NCBI GenBank assembly: GCA_947259175.1
Contig: CAMYKW010000023.1
Location: forward strand, 1-46,349
Source: an uncultured Gammaproteobacteria bacterium
GTDB lineage: Bacteria; Pseudomonadota; Gammaproteobacteria; Arenicellales; JAANXG01
Length of the DNA: 46,349 bases
Direction of reading: 5' to 3'
Part shown: positions 1-7,782 of the stretch, one piece after another
Layout: the number at the start of each line of letters is the position of its first letter
How positions within the stretch are numbered: position 1 is the first letter of the stretch
Made by a program: the position numbers and the translations under genes
Notes under the pieces: model-generated
What the model was told of the DNA's origin: nothing
Databases searched by the model: none
What the model saw: only the letters and a program-made list of their open reading frames with translations

Positions 1-5
1 CTCGA

Positions 6-100
6 CCCATAGCTCGCTATGGGTCTCGCTCCAGGCACAGCACGCAGCCGCACGAGTCCTGCGCCAGCATCCGGGATCCTGGTGAGAAATGCGGGCTAGC
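6..100 (+). repeat. Left-end copy of inverted terminal repeat with hairpin
   Basis: Positions 62-100 (39 bases) are the exact reverse complement of 46254-46292 at the other end of the window. Outward of it, 6-13 and 16-23 form a perfect 8-bp stem (CCCATAGC/GCTATGGG) with a 2-base loop. The right-end copy has the same stem with a different 4-base loop. The sequence between stem and 39-mer is only loosely conserved (a shared TCGyTCCAG motif). It could be a dispersed palindromic repeat or the end of an insertion sequence where assembly broke. No transposase fragment is visible. The identity is directly seen; the class of repeat is inference. Confidence 0.85.
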
Positions 101-151
101 CCGTGCTGCAGATAAAGTATCACATCCGAGTTGGTGGAAACATCGCAACAT

Positions 152-3100
152 TCACCGCCATTCTAGCCTGGCGTAATCCACCGCGTAGAATCCGTTTGAC
201 AACCGGATGACGGCATTCTTGTGGTGTTCGTCTGCGAGCAGGTCCTGCGCCATCACCCCGACCATTTCTTCATCGCTCCACAAATATTTAAAGGCATAGA
301 TCTTCAGGCCCGATCGGGACGTGCCGAGATAACGAACGTCGCGCTTCAGGCGCCGGTCGGAGATCAACGCCGGGCAGGCATCCGCGCCGCCGTTGAACAG
401 GATATTTCCTGTGTTGCCACCGCCGTCATTACAACTAAACGGTACCGCGGTGTTGCCGGCGCCGCTGACGTTGCCGTTGGTCAAATTCGTGGTGAACCCG
501 CCAATGCCGCTGAACGTCGTATTGTTCAGGTCGATGACGCCTCCCGACGCGGGAATTCCTGAGCCAACCTGAATCCCGTCCCCCGAAGTGGTGGAAATCG
601 TGCCGGCGGTCACATTTACACTTCCGGTCATACCTAGAACTGTGCCAACAGAAACCCCATCGTTACCTGTGTTGGAGATGTCGACATTGGCGAAAGTGAA
701 GGTCCCGTTGACATCGTCGATGACAATTCCTTCATTACCGGTGTTATCAATCGTCGTCGTTCCGATTACGTCGAATGTGCCGCTACCGGCAAAAAGGATT
801 GAAATGCCGTTCTGACCGGAAGGGCCGACAAATGTGGAATTTGTCGAAGTCACATTGTTCAGCGTGATGTCGAAATTGCTCGTGCCATTCAGCACGAAGG
901 CGGGGCCACCGTCGGAGTTGATATTGTTCGTACCAAAAAGATTGATGTTGTTTCCGGGTAGCGCCAGGAAACCGACACGCCCGAAGCCGTCTACGGTGCC
1001 GTCGGTGTCGATATCCAGATTGGTGAAATTGATGGTGCTGAAATCGGCGATGATATCGACACCGGCGTTGCCCGTTTGCTGGTTGGTGATAACCGTATCC
1101 ATGAAGCTGTAAGTGCCACCGCCAAGTCCAACAAAAATCGCCGAGAACCCCGCGTTGTCAATGGCGGTCGGAATGTCTACGGTCACGTCCCCGTCCGCGT
1201 CCAGAATCTCGATGCCGGACAATGTCGTGTTATTCGCCACGAGCGTATTGGCCCCGACTGGGTTGAAGTTGATCGCTGAGCCCGCACCGGTAGTATTGAC
1301 GTGGATCAATCCGGCACCGCCGTTTACTGATACGCTGCCGTTGTAGTTGAAGTTGCCGCCTGCCGCGAAGTCGCCGATGTTCACCGCCGCCCCACTCGGA
1401 TCAGTGATCGAGGTATTGGCGCCGAAAGTAAACGTACCTCCGCTGTCAGTTAATATATCAATGCCGGCGTCTCCGCCATTGAGCGTAGTCGTGCCCTGGA
1501 AATCGTAGGCGCCGTCGGCGTTGTCGAACTGCAGCCCATCACCACCGGTGGCATTGATGTTGGTACTTGGATCGAAAGTAAACAGCCCCGTATTACCGCC
1601 CGAGATATTGACCGCGGAACCGCTGCTTTGTGTGATTGAACCGCCGGCGTCGAAGGTGACATTGGAATTTCCACCGTTCGCACGCAGACCCGCGGTAGCG
1701 GCGTTGTTAATCGTCGTATTGCTGAAGGTGAATGTTCCGGTCGTTCCAAGGAGATCGATGCCTGAAATGCCCGCGTTGTTGATGTTCACCTGTTCGACGG
1801 TGGCGTTGTTGGATCCGTTGGCGAAGATGCCAAAGGTGCTCACATTACCGATGTCGAGCCCGCGTACCGTATTGTCGTTGGCGAGGATGATTCCGACGCC
1901 GCCCGGGTTGAGGTTGGTCAGGGTCGGTGTCTGTGCGGGTGAACCGGATACGAGAGTCTGGCCGGCGACCACTAGGTCCACACCCTGACCGATGAGTTGC
2001 TGGTTGTCTTCGAGGATCATGCCGCCGTCATACTGCGTATCGCTGCCGTCGAATACAAAGATGAAGTCGCCCGGACCGTCGGGATCGACGCCGTCATTGT
2101 TGACCTCGGCCAGGCTGGTGAACGGGTCCGTTAAACGCCCGTCGCCGCCGGGGGACGCGGTGTCGTCGATATACCACACCAACTCGTCCACCTCGATAAA
2201 CACCGTCCCCATTCCGCTGGCGCCGGCGTTGTTCATGATCTGATAAGTAAAACTATCCGTGTCGTTAGCGAATGCCACCGGCGGGTTATAAACAAACGTG
2301 CCGTCGGGATTGACCGCCACCTCGCCGCCGTTCGCCGAGATCGGCGCCGCGGTAAAGGTGTCGAACGGATCGTCGTTGGCGAAGATGCTAAGGCCCAGGT
2401 CGTCCATGTCAAACAAGGTATTGCCGATGGCGAATGGATTGCCGGCGGCATCGGTGAAGAAATCGTCGACGACCAACAGCGAGTTGAGTTGGAACTCGAA
2501 CGCGCCGATGTCGGCCTGGCCATCCGCGACGCGGTTCGATCCACGCTGGTCGGTGGGCAGGAACAGCACATTGGAACCACTGTTGGACGCCGGACTGGTA
2601 CTGGGAATCGCGTGGGTGAGGGTCGGCCCGCCGTTGTCCATCAACGCCCCCAGCTGGGGATCCTGACCGACAATATTATCGGCGCCATTGATGGTGGCCG
2701 CCGACGGATCCTCGATCAGGCTGAAGTTGGCGGTAACCGTGCCGTTGATATCGGGCCCGGTGCCGGCTCCCGTGAGCGTGTTGTCGGCCACGACGGTGCT
2801 GTCGAGATTGACGACGCCGCCGCCGTTGAAGATGCCGCCGCCGTCACCGTTGGCCTGATTGTTCGCCACCGTGCTGTTGAAGAGATTGAATGTCGCCTGA
2901 CCGTCGGCAAAGATCCCGCCGCCATCCGTAACCGCAGCGTTCCCGGAGATTGTCGAGTTGATGACATTGATCGTCCCCGACGTTAAACCAAAGATGCCGC
3001 CGCCCGCACCCGCGGTGCTGTTGTTAGAGATCGTACTGCGCTCGATGGTCACCGGCCCGTTGCCACCAACGACACTGATCCCGGATGCATCGGCATTGTC

Positions 3101-6100
3101 CACCGTGCTGTCCCTGATGGTGAAACTCCCGGTCAAATTGTTGATGTCGATACCGGGACCGATTGCGTTGAGCACCCGCGCGTTCTCTATGGTGATGAGC
3201 GAAGCCGCATTGTTGAGCTCGATGCCGTCGCGACCATCGCTCAAGATCGATCCATCGACGAAATCAATGACGCCGCCGGTGGTGCCGTCGATGCGGATGG
3301 CCCGCTGGCCCAGGGTCTTGTTGATATCCCCGAGGAAGGTCACGTTCGGGGAACCGGTGTCGATGTTCACCCCGATTCCGGTGGGATTGTCCACTCGGGT
3401 AGCGGCGCTGAAGGTGAACGTGCCGCCACTGCCGCTTAGGATATCGATGCCGGCGTCACCGCCATTGAGGGTGGTGGTGCCGTTGAAATTGTACGTGCCG
3501 TCGGCGTTGTCGAATTGCAACCCGTCGCCGCTGGTGGCGACGACGTCTCCCGCGAAAACGACGTTACCGGTGTGACCGCTGGTCACATTGACCGCGGATT
3601 GATTTTGATTTTGCGAGATCGAGCTCAAGACGCCAAAGCTGATGTTGGCCGCACCGCCGTCGATATCGATGCCGGCGGCGCCAGAGGTGTCGGTGATGTC
3701 GGTATCGGTAAAGGTGAAGGTGCCGGCACCGCCGTCGATGTCGATGCCCTCGTTTCCGGATAACTCCATATCCAGTTGAAACATGACATTCTGGCCGACA
3801 TTGTTCAAAAAGATACCGTCACCGGCATCCTGGACCGCGTCCGCCGCGAGGCTGTTAAACACAATGGTGCTCGGACCCAGCGTATCCTGGATCGAAACGG
3901 CACGGCCGGCATCGTTGCTAATGGTGCCACCGTAGGTAATATCCGGTGAATTCGTCCCGTCACCGGTTACATTGAACGCGTCGCCGGTGGGATTGGAGAT
4001 GTCGATATTGGCAAAGGTGAATGTGCCGTTGGAATTGCCGAGGATGTCGATGCCCGCGTCGCCGCCGTTCAAGGTAGTGACGCCGGTCATGGTGTTGAAG
4101 TTGTACTGCCCGTCGGCATTGTCGAACTGCAGGCCGTCGCCATCGGTGGCGTCGATATCGACTCCGAAGTTCAGCGTGCCGCTGTGCCCGCCCTGCACGT
4201 TCACCGTGATCGCATTATTGGCCTGAGTGATCGAACCGCCGGAAAAGGTCACGTTCGCCGATCCGCCATCGACATCGAACGCGGTGCCGGTCGGATTGGT
4301 AATGTCGGTATTGGCGAAGGTAAACGTGCCATTGGAATCGCCTAGGATGTCGATGCCCGCATCACCGCCGTTGAGGGTCACGGCCCCGCTGAACTCGTAA
4401 GTTCCGTCGGCGTCGTCGAACCGCAGGCCGTCGCCGTTGGTAGCGTTGATTGTGCTGCCCGGATTGAATACAAACGTCCCGCTGTGACTGCCGATCACGT
4501 TGACGGCGCTGCCGTTGTTCCCCTGATTGATGGCCCCGGGGCCGAACAAACCGTTGTCGGGTTCCACCGCCGTCGAACCGAATATGATGGTCGACGTGCC
4601 GCCGTCGACGTCGATTCCGGTCCCGCCGGCATCCGTTACCGTGACATCGGTGAAGGTAAACTGGCCGCTGCCGCCGATGATATCGATGCCGGTGGTGCTG
4701 TTGATCACGGTGATGCGGTTGACATTCACATTGCCCGGCAGGTTGTCGATCCGCACGCCGGAACCCACGTTGCTCACTGTGAAGTTGGAGATCTCGGAAT
4801 TGTCGTTGGCGTGAAATGCGGCGCCTTCGATAGACTGAATCACCGGCCGCGGATTGCCGATGCCGTTCACCGCCGGCAGGTCGATCACCCCGAGTTGATC
4901 GGTGTTGACCCGATGCTGATTATTACCCCCCTCACCGAGCACGCGCTGATTGGCGGCCACGTTGTAGTTCTGACCGTTGAAGGTGGTCCCGGAATGGACA
5001 TAAACGATATTCCGGTCGGCCTTATTCGAATCGGCGTCGGCGTCATTCAACGAGCCGTGGGGAGTCTCGATGGTACCGTCACCGGCCGCACCGGAGTCGT
5101 TGACGTGGTTGATGGTGATGGGATTCCCACTGTCGGTGAGCACGACATTGCCGTCACCGGAGACCGTCGTGTTCTCCTGAATCACGGTATTGCTGGAAAC
5201 ACGGGTGCTGTTGGAGGTTTGTACACCCACTTGCTGGTCCATGCCCACCTGGCGCCGCTGTTTGTTCTCGGCGAATTCCGACTCCTCGGTCTGCACCCGG
5301 ACGTCGCGGATGACGTCCTCCGCCAGGCGCGCCTGAATCGGCCGGTTGCGGAACTGCTTCATCGTCTGTTTGGGCGCCTTGAACGGATTCTCGCCCCGCA
5401 TCAAAGCGCCGACGTCGAACGGAAAGTGCAGCCGCGCCCCCAGAAACCAGTCGGTACCGTTCAGTTCCTTGTCTTCGAACACTTCCGCATCCACCGTAAC
5501 AAACGGCCCCGCGCGCAACTCCAGCCGCCCCTTGGCTCCCTTGATCTTCTGATCAAACGGGCCGTCAAAATCGTAATACCCGGCAAACAACCGCACCTCG
5601 GGCGCCGTGTCCGGCAACGGCAACTTCACCCCCACCTCGGCGTCGACCCCCTTTAGCCCGGCCTCGAACTGCTCGAAAAACATGTCGGTTACCGTCGTCG
5701 TGCGCGTCGTGGTCCGCGTCGTGGTCGTGGTGGTGCGCCGCGTGGTCGTCGTCGCCGTCGCCGTGGTGGTCGCGCTACTGCTCGATGCGGCGATGTTATG
5801 ACCGGTGAAGAACGGGTCGGCGGCCGTGGATGTGGTGGTCGTGCCCACCACCGCACTGGATGTCGATACACTCGTCGAAGTGCGGGTGCTGACGTCGGTT
5901 TTGACATCGACATTCACCGCCTGCAACTGCGCCTCGTTGATCAGATCCGTCTTGTCTTCCGGATCGTAGTAGTTGATTCGTGCGTCGAGCCACTTCGACA
6001 AAAACTCCAGTCCCGCGCCCCATTGATTGAACCGGTTGTCGTGTTGCGACTTGCGGCTGTCGTAATAGACATTGGCGCCGAGAATGGCGTCGCGATCCCC

Positions 6101-6376
6101 GAGCTTCTTGCGAAAACCCAGACCGATGTTGCCCTCGGTCTCGCCTTCGTCTTTGAGCGCAAAACGAGGATTGAGAAATAATAAACTATCGTCGGTGCCG
6201 TGAAGCGGCGCAAGAATGCTGACAAACCCTTCGCCGGTCTTGTTGCCGACGCGGGCCCCCAGGGTAGTCTGACCGGACGCGCCGTGGCTAAGAGGAGGAA
6301 CAGCGCAGTAGACCGCGGTCATCAGGCACAGGCCCACGCGTCTCAATCGATGACTTATCCCCGAATGTCGAATCAT
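152..6376 (-). CDS. Inverse autotransporter beta-helix surface protein with C-terminal S74-type domain
   Basis: A 2074-residue predicted outer-membrane surface protein. Residues 1-33 look like a signal peptide ending SHGA. Residues ~38-330 match the inverse-autotransporter (intimin/invasin type) beta-barrel, with strand motifs such as GLGFRKKLG and GANVYYDS. The barrel is interrupted at ~157-232 by a Thr/Ser-rich insert, and no LysM domain precedes it. A linker (~330-455) leads to a parallel beta-helix with GTFTF-type rungs (~456-1140). Then come POMP-like repeats and a choice-of-anchor-Q-like end (~1140-1295), a cadherin/Ig-like domain (~1298-1397) and a second beta-helix (~1398-2000). Residues 2005-2074 resemble the Peptidase_S74 intramolecular chaperone: SDRRLK places Ser2006 and Lys2011 like the endosialidase Ser-Lys dyad, followed by GVMAQDLL and GFYAVDYARL. 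The GGGGGAG-like Shine-Dalgarno lies very close to ATG 6376. The role (adhesion, released tip or trimerisation) is unknown; domain calls are by eye. Confidence 0.85.
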   Translation of the reverse strand: MIRHSGISHRLRRVGLCLMTAVYCAVPPLSHGASGQTTLGARVGNKTGEGFVSILAPLHGTDDSLLFLNPRFALKDEGETEGNIGLGFRKKLGDRDAILGANVYYDSRKSQHDNRFNQWGAGLEFLSKWLDARINYYDPEDKTDLINEAQLQAVNVDVKTDVSTRTSTSVSTSSAVVGTTTTSTAADPFFTGHNIAASSSSATTTATATTTTRRTTTTTTRTTTRTTTVTDMFFEQFEAGLKGVDAEVGVKLPLPDTAPEVRLFAGYYDFDGPFDQKIKGAKGRLELRAGPFVTVDAEVFEDKELNGTDWFLGARLHFPFDVGALMRGENPFKAPKQTMKQFRNRPIQARLAEDVIRDVRVQTEESEFAENKQRRQVGMDQQVGVQTSNSTRVSSNTVIQENTTVSGDGNVVLTDSGNPITINHVNDSGAAGDGTIETPHGSLNDADADSNKADRNIVYVHSGTTFNGQNYNVAANQRVLGEGGNNQHRVNTDQLGVIDLPAVNGIGNPRPVIQSIEGAAFHANDNSEISNFTVSNVGSGVRIDNLPGNVNVNRITVINSTTGIDIIGGSGQFTFTDVTVTDAGGTGIDVDGGTSTIIFGSTAVEPDNGLFGPGAINQGNNGSAVNVIGSHSGTFVFNPGSTINATNGDGLRFDDADGTYEFSGAVTLNGGDAGIDILGDSNGTFTFANTDITNPTGTAFDVDGGSANVTFSGGSITQANNAITVNVQGGHSGTLNFGVDIDATDGDGLQFDNADGQYNFNTMTGVTTLNGGDAGIDILGNSNGTFTFANIDISNPTGDAFNVTGDGTNSPDITYGGTISNDAGRAVSIQDTLGPSTIVFNSLAADAVQDAGDGIFLNNVGQNVMFQLDMELSGNEGIDIDGGAGTFTFTDTDITDTSGAAGIDIDGGAANISFGVLSSISQNQNQSAVNVTSGHTGNVVFAGDVVATSGDGLQFDNADGTYNFNGTTTLNGGDAGIDILSGSGGTFTFSAATRVDNPTGIGVNIDTGSPNVTFLGDINKTLGQRAIRIDGTTGGVIDFVDGSILSDGRDGIELNNAASLITIENARVLNAIGPGIDINNLTGSFTIRDSTVDNADASGISVVGGNGPVTIERSTISNNSTAGAGGGIFGLTSGTINVINSTISGNAAVTDGGGIFADGQATFNLFNSTVANNQANGDGGGIFNGGGVVNLDSTVVADNTLTGAGTGPDINGTVTANFSLIEDPSAATINGADNIVGQDPQLGALMDNGGPTLTHAIPSTSPASNSGSNVLFLPTDQRGSNRVADGQADIGAFEFQLNSLLVVDDFFTDAAGNPFAIGNTLFDMDDLGLSIFANDDPFDTFTAAPISANGGEVAVNPDGTFVYNPPVAFANDTDSFTYQIMNNAGASGMGTVFIEVDELVWYIDDTASPGGDGRLTDPFTSLAEVNNDGVDPDGPGDFIFVFDGSDTQYDGGMILEDNQQLIGQGVDLVVAGQTLVSGSPAQTPTLTNLNPGGVGIILANDNTVRGLDIGNVSTFGIFANGSNNATVEQVNINNAGISGIDLLGTTGTFTFSNTTINNAATAGLRANGGNSNVTFDAGGSITQSSGSAVNISGGNTGLFTFDPSTNINATGGDGLQFDNADGAYDFQGTTTLNGGDAGIDILTDSGGTFTFGANTSITDPSGAAVNIGDFAAGGNFNYNGSVSVNGGAGLIHVNTTGAGSAINFNPVGANTLVANNTTLSGIEILDADGDVTVDIPTAIDNAGFSAIFVGLGGGTYSFMDTVITNQQTGNAGVDIIADFSTINFTNLDIDTDGTVDGFGRVGFLALPGNNINLFGTNNINSDGGPAFVLNGTSNFDITLNNVTSTNSTFVGPSGQNGISILFAGSGTFDVIGTTTIDNTGNEGIVIDDVNGTFTFANVDISNTGNDGVSVGTVLGMTGSVNVTAGTISTTSGDGIQVGSGIPASGGVIDLNNTTFSGIGGFTTNLTNGNVSGAGNTAVPFSCNDGGGNTGNILFNGGADACPALISDRRLKRDVRYLGTSRSGLKIYAFKYLWSDEEMVGVMAQDLLADEHHKNAVIRLSNGFYAVDYARLEWR
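155..364 (-). other. Peptidase S74-like domain (C-terminal 70 residues of the surface protein)
   Basis: Codons 2005-2074. The serine codon is at 359-361 and the lysine codon at 344-346, giving the S-x4-K spacing of the S74 self-cleavage dyad in phage endosialidase and tail-fibre chaperone domains. The later VGVMAQDLL and GFYAVDYARL segments match the short bacterial form annotated as tail-fibre domain. It is preceded by a Cys pair (FSCND and DACPAL). In phage proteins the domain folds trimeric beta-helices and then cleaves before the serine. Whether it is active here is inference. Confidence 0.75.
1441..4520 (-). repeat. Region holding repeated beta-helix modules in the surface protein
   Basis: A module GDGLQFDNADG-x-Y-x-F followed by TLNGGDAGIDIL and GTFTF occurs four times, near codons 653, 750, 955 and 1617 (DNA about 4340-4445, 4040-4150, 3435-3540 and 1455-1545). 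DNA similarity between copies is high enough to see by eye, which points to internal duplication. Three copies sit in the first beta-helix and one in the second, beyond the cadherin-like domain. Such copies can recombine and change passenger length, and short-read assembly may have collapsed or added units. Confidence 0.8.
5685..5800 (-). repeat. Low-complexity Thr/Arg codon tract inside the barrel region
   Basis: The minus strand reads as runs of ACG/ACC threonine codons broken by arginine codons (residues ~193-231). It is a near-simple repeat prone to slippage. It follows a Ser/Thr-rich stretch and sits between predicted barrel strands, so it likely forms a long surface or periplasmic loop. 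Confidence 0.7.
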
Positions 6377-6421
6377 TGCTCCCCCATCGTTATTGAACTA
6401 ACACTTCCTGCTCTGCGACCG

Positions 6422-6451
6422 AGTATATCCCTCCCGACAAACCACTGTCAT
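6422..6451 (-). promoter_or_regulatory. Candidate sigma-70 promoter of the surface-protein gene
   Basis: On the minus strand, ATGACA (-35, five of six consensus bases; plus-strand 6446-6451) is followed by an 18-base spacer and TATACT (-10; plus-strand 6422-6427). Transcription would start near 6415, leaving a leader of about 40 bases before ATG 6376. It lies downstream of the terminator of the preceding operon, so the gene looks independently transcribed. Confidence 0.5.
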
Positions 6452-6500
6452 CATCGCTATCGCGCCGTGACGTCGTCAATCCCGCCGCTATCGTCGGGAC

Positions 6501-6528
6501 AAAAAAAGAGCGGCCCAAGGCCGCTCTT
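6501..6528 (-). terminator. Rho-independent terminator of the tkt-gap-pgk-pyk-fba operon
   Basis: A perfect 10-bp stem, AAGAGCGGCC (6506-6515) with GGCCGCTCTT (6519-6528), encloses a 3-base loop. On the minus strand it is followed by a run of seven T (6507-6501). It lies 132 bases after the fba stop codon and before the promoter of the surface-protein gene. Confidence 0.9.
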
Positions 6529-6533
6529 ACTGT

Positions 6534-6643
6534 TTAAGGAAGCTCTGAATAATCCATCCCTGTATTATCAGAGCTCGAAAAACGAAAAGTGCGATTTTCG
6601 TTTTTCTCCACAGTTCAATGACTTACGTGATGAGGTTCCTTAA
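6534..6643. mobile_element. MITE-like 110-bp element with TTAA-flanked inverted ends
   Basis: The ends TTAAGGAAGCTC (6534-6545) and GAGGTTCCTTAA (6632-6643) are inverted repeats with 11 of 12 bases matching. The outer TTAA at both ends could be a target-site duplication. Inside are two hairpins: 6541-6553 with 6564-6575 (one bulge), and a perfect 12-bp A/T-rich stem 6577-6588 with 6595-6606. It has no coding capacity and lies between the fba stop and its terminator. A MITE is inferred from shape; the parent IS is not identified. Confidence 0.5.
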
Positions 6644-6659
6644 TAATTAACGAGTTTTG

Positions 6660-7724
6660 TCAGTTTACTCGGGGATCGAGGTCGCCGCTTGCGTAACGGT
6701 CGGTCATCGCTTCCAGGCTTATGGGTTGTATCTTCGACGCATTGCCGGTGGTGTTGAAGGCCTCGTAGCGAGCCTTGCAGATATCGCGCATCGCCGCGGT
6801 CGCCGCGCTGAGGTATTTGCGCGGATCGAAGTTTTTCGGATTCTCATGCAAGTGCTTCCGGATCGCACCGGTCGAGGCCATGCGCAAGTCGGTGTCGATA
6901 TTGACTTTGCGCACCCCGTTCTTGATGCCTTCCTGGATTTCCTCCACCGGCACGCCGTAGGTCTCGCCCATGTCTCCGCCGTGATCGTTGATGATCTTCA
7001 ACCAATCCTGCGGCACCGAGCTGGACCCGTGCATTACCAGATGGGTGTCCGGTATGCGCGCATGGATCTCCTTGATGCGCTCTATGGCGAGGATGTCGCC
7101 GGTGGGCGGACGCGTGAACTTATACGCCCCATGGCTGGTGCCGATGGCAATTGCCAACGCATCGACGTGCGTATCCTTGACGAATTTGGCGGCCTCTTCG
7201 GGATCGGTCAACAGTTGCGAGTGGTCGAGTTTGCCCTCGGCGCCGGAGCCGTCTTCCTCACCGGCCATGCCGGTCTCCAGGGAACCCAGACAGCCGAGCT
7301 CGCCCTCCACCGATACGCCGCACGCATGGGCCATATCCACGACCTGCCGGGTCACTCCGGCATTGTAGTCGTAGTCCATCGGTGTTTTCATGTCCTCTCC
7401 AAGCGAACCGTCCATCATCACCGAAGAAAAACCGAGCTGAATGGACCGTTGACACACGGCCGGCGAGGAGCCGTGATCCTGATGCATGACTACCGGGATG
7501 TGCGGCCATTCCTCGATCGCGGACAGGATCAGATGACGCAAAAACGGCGCACCCGCGTATGTACGCGCCCCCGCCGAGGCCTGCACGATCACCGGACTGT
7601 CGGTCTCATCCGCGGCCTCCATAATCGCCCGCATCTGCTCGAGATTGTTCACATTGAATGCCGGCACGCCGTAACCATGTTCGGCAGCATGATCCAGCAG
7701 TTGTCGTAAAGAAATAAGCGCCAT
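6660..7724 (-). CDS. fba: Class II fructose-bisphosphate aldolase
   Basis: A cytosolic, metal-dependent aldolase interconverting fructose-1,6-bisphosphate with DHAP and glyceraldehyde-3-phosphate (also sedoheptulose-1,7-bisphosphate in the Calvin cycle). It has 354 residues, the usual length of the Calvin-cycle subtype also found in Pseudomonas. Visible motifs are HQDHGSS (81-87, proton donor Asp and metal His), VEGELG (139-144), the metal-ligand histidines in GTSHGAYKF (~His198) and MHGSSS (~His232), and KVNIDTD for the phosphate site. It is the last gene of the minus-strand tkt-gap-pgk-pyk-fba series, 58 bases after pyk, and is followed by a strong terminator. Confidence 0.95.
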   Translation of the reverse strand: MALISLRQLLDHAAEHGYGVPAFNVNNLEQMRAIMEAADETDSPVIVQASAGARTYAGAPFLRHLILSAIEEWPHIPVVMHQDHGSSPAVCQRSIQLGFSSVMMDGSLGEDMKTPMDYDYNAGVTRQVVDMAHACGVSVEGELGCLGSLETGMAGEEDGSGAEGKLDHSQLLTDPEEAAKFVKDTHVDALAIAIGTSHGAYKFTRPPTGDILAIERIKEIHARIPDTHLVMHGSSSVPQDWLKIINDHGGDMGETYGVPVEEIQEGIKNGVRKVNIDTDLRMASTGAIRKHLHENPKNFDPRKYLSAATAAMRDICKARYEAFNTTGNASKIQPISLEAMTDRYASGDLDPRVN

Positions 7725-7782
7725 GTTGTGCTCCTTAATATTACTGATAAATTTATCTTTAAAACCAATACAACGTCTTCGC

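Noticed and set aside
1441-4520. CRISPR-like direct repeats in the surface-protein gene
   Set aside because: The repeats are in frame, irregularly spaced and encode beta-helix modules; there are no constant spacers or cas genes.
4484-5656. 390-codon open frame on the plus strand over the surface-protein gene
   Set aside because: It runs antisense to the beta-helix coding region, has no recognisable domain, and its existence follows from the GC-rich third positions and codon bias of the minus-strand gene.
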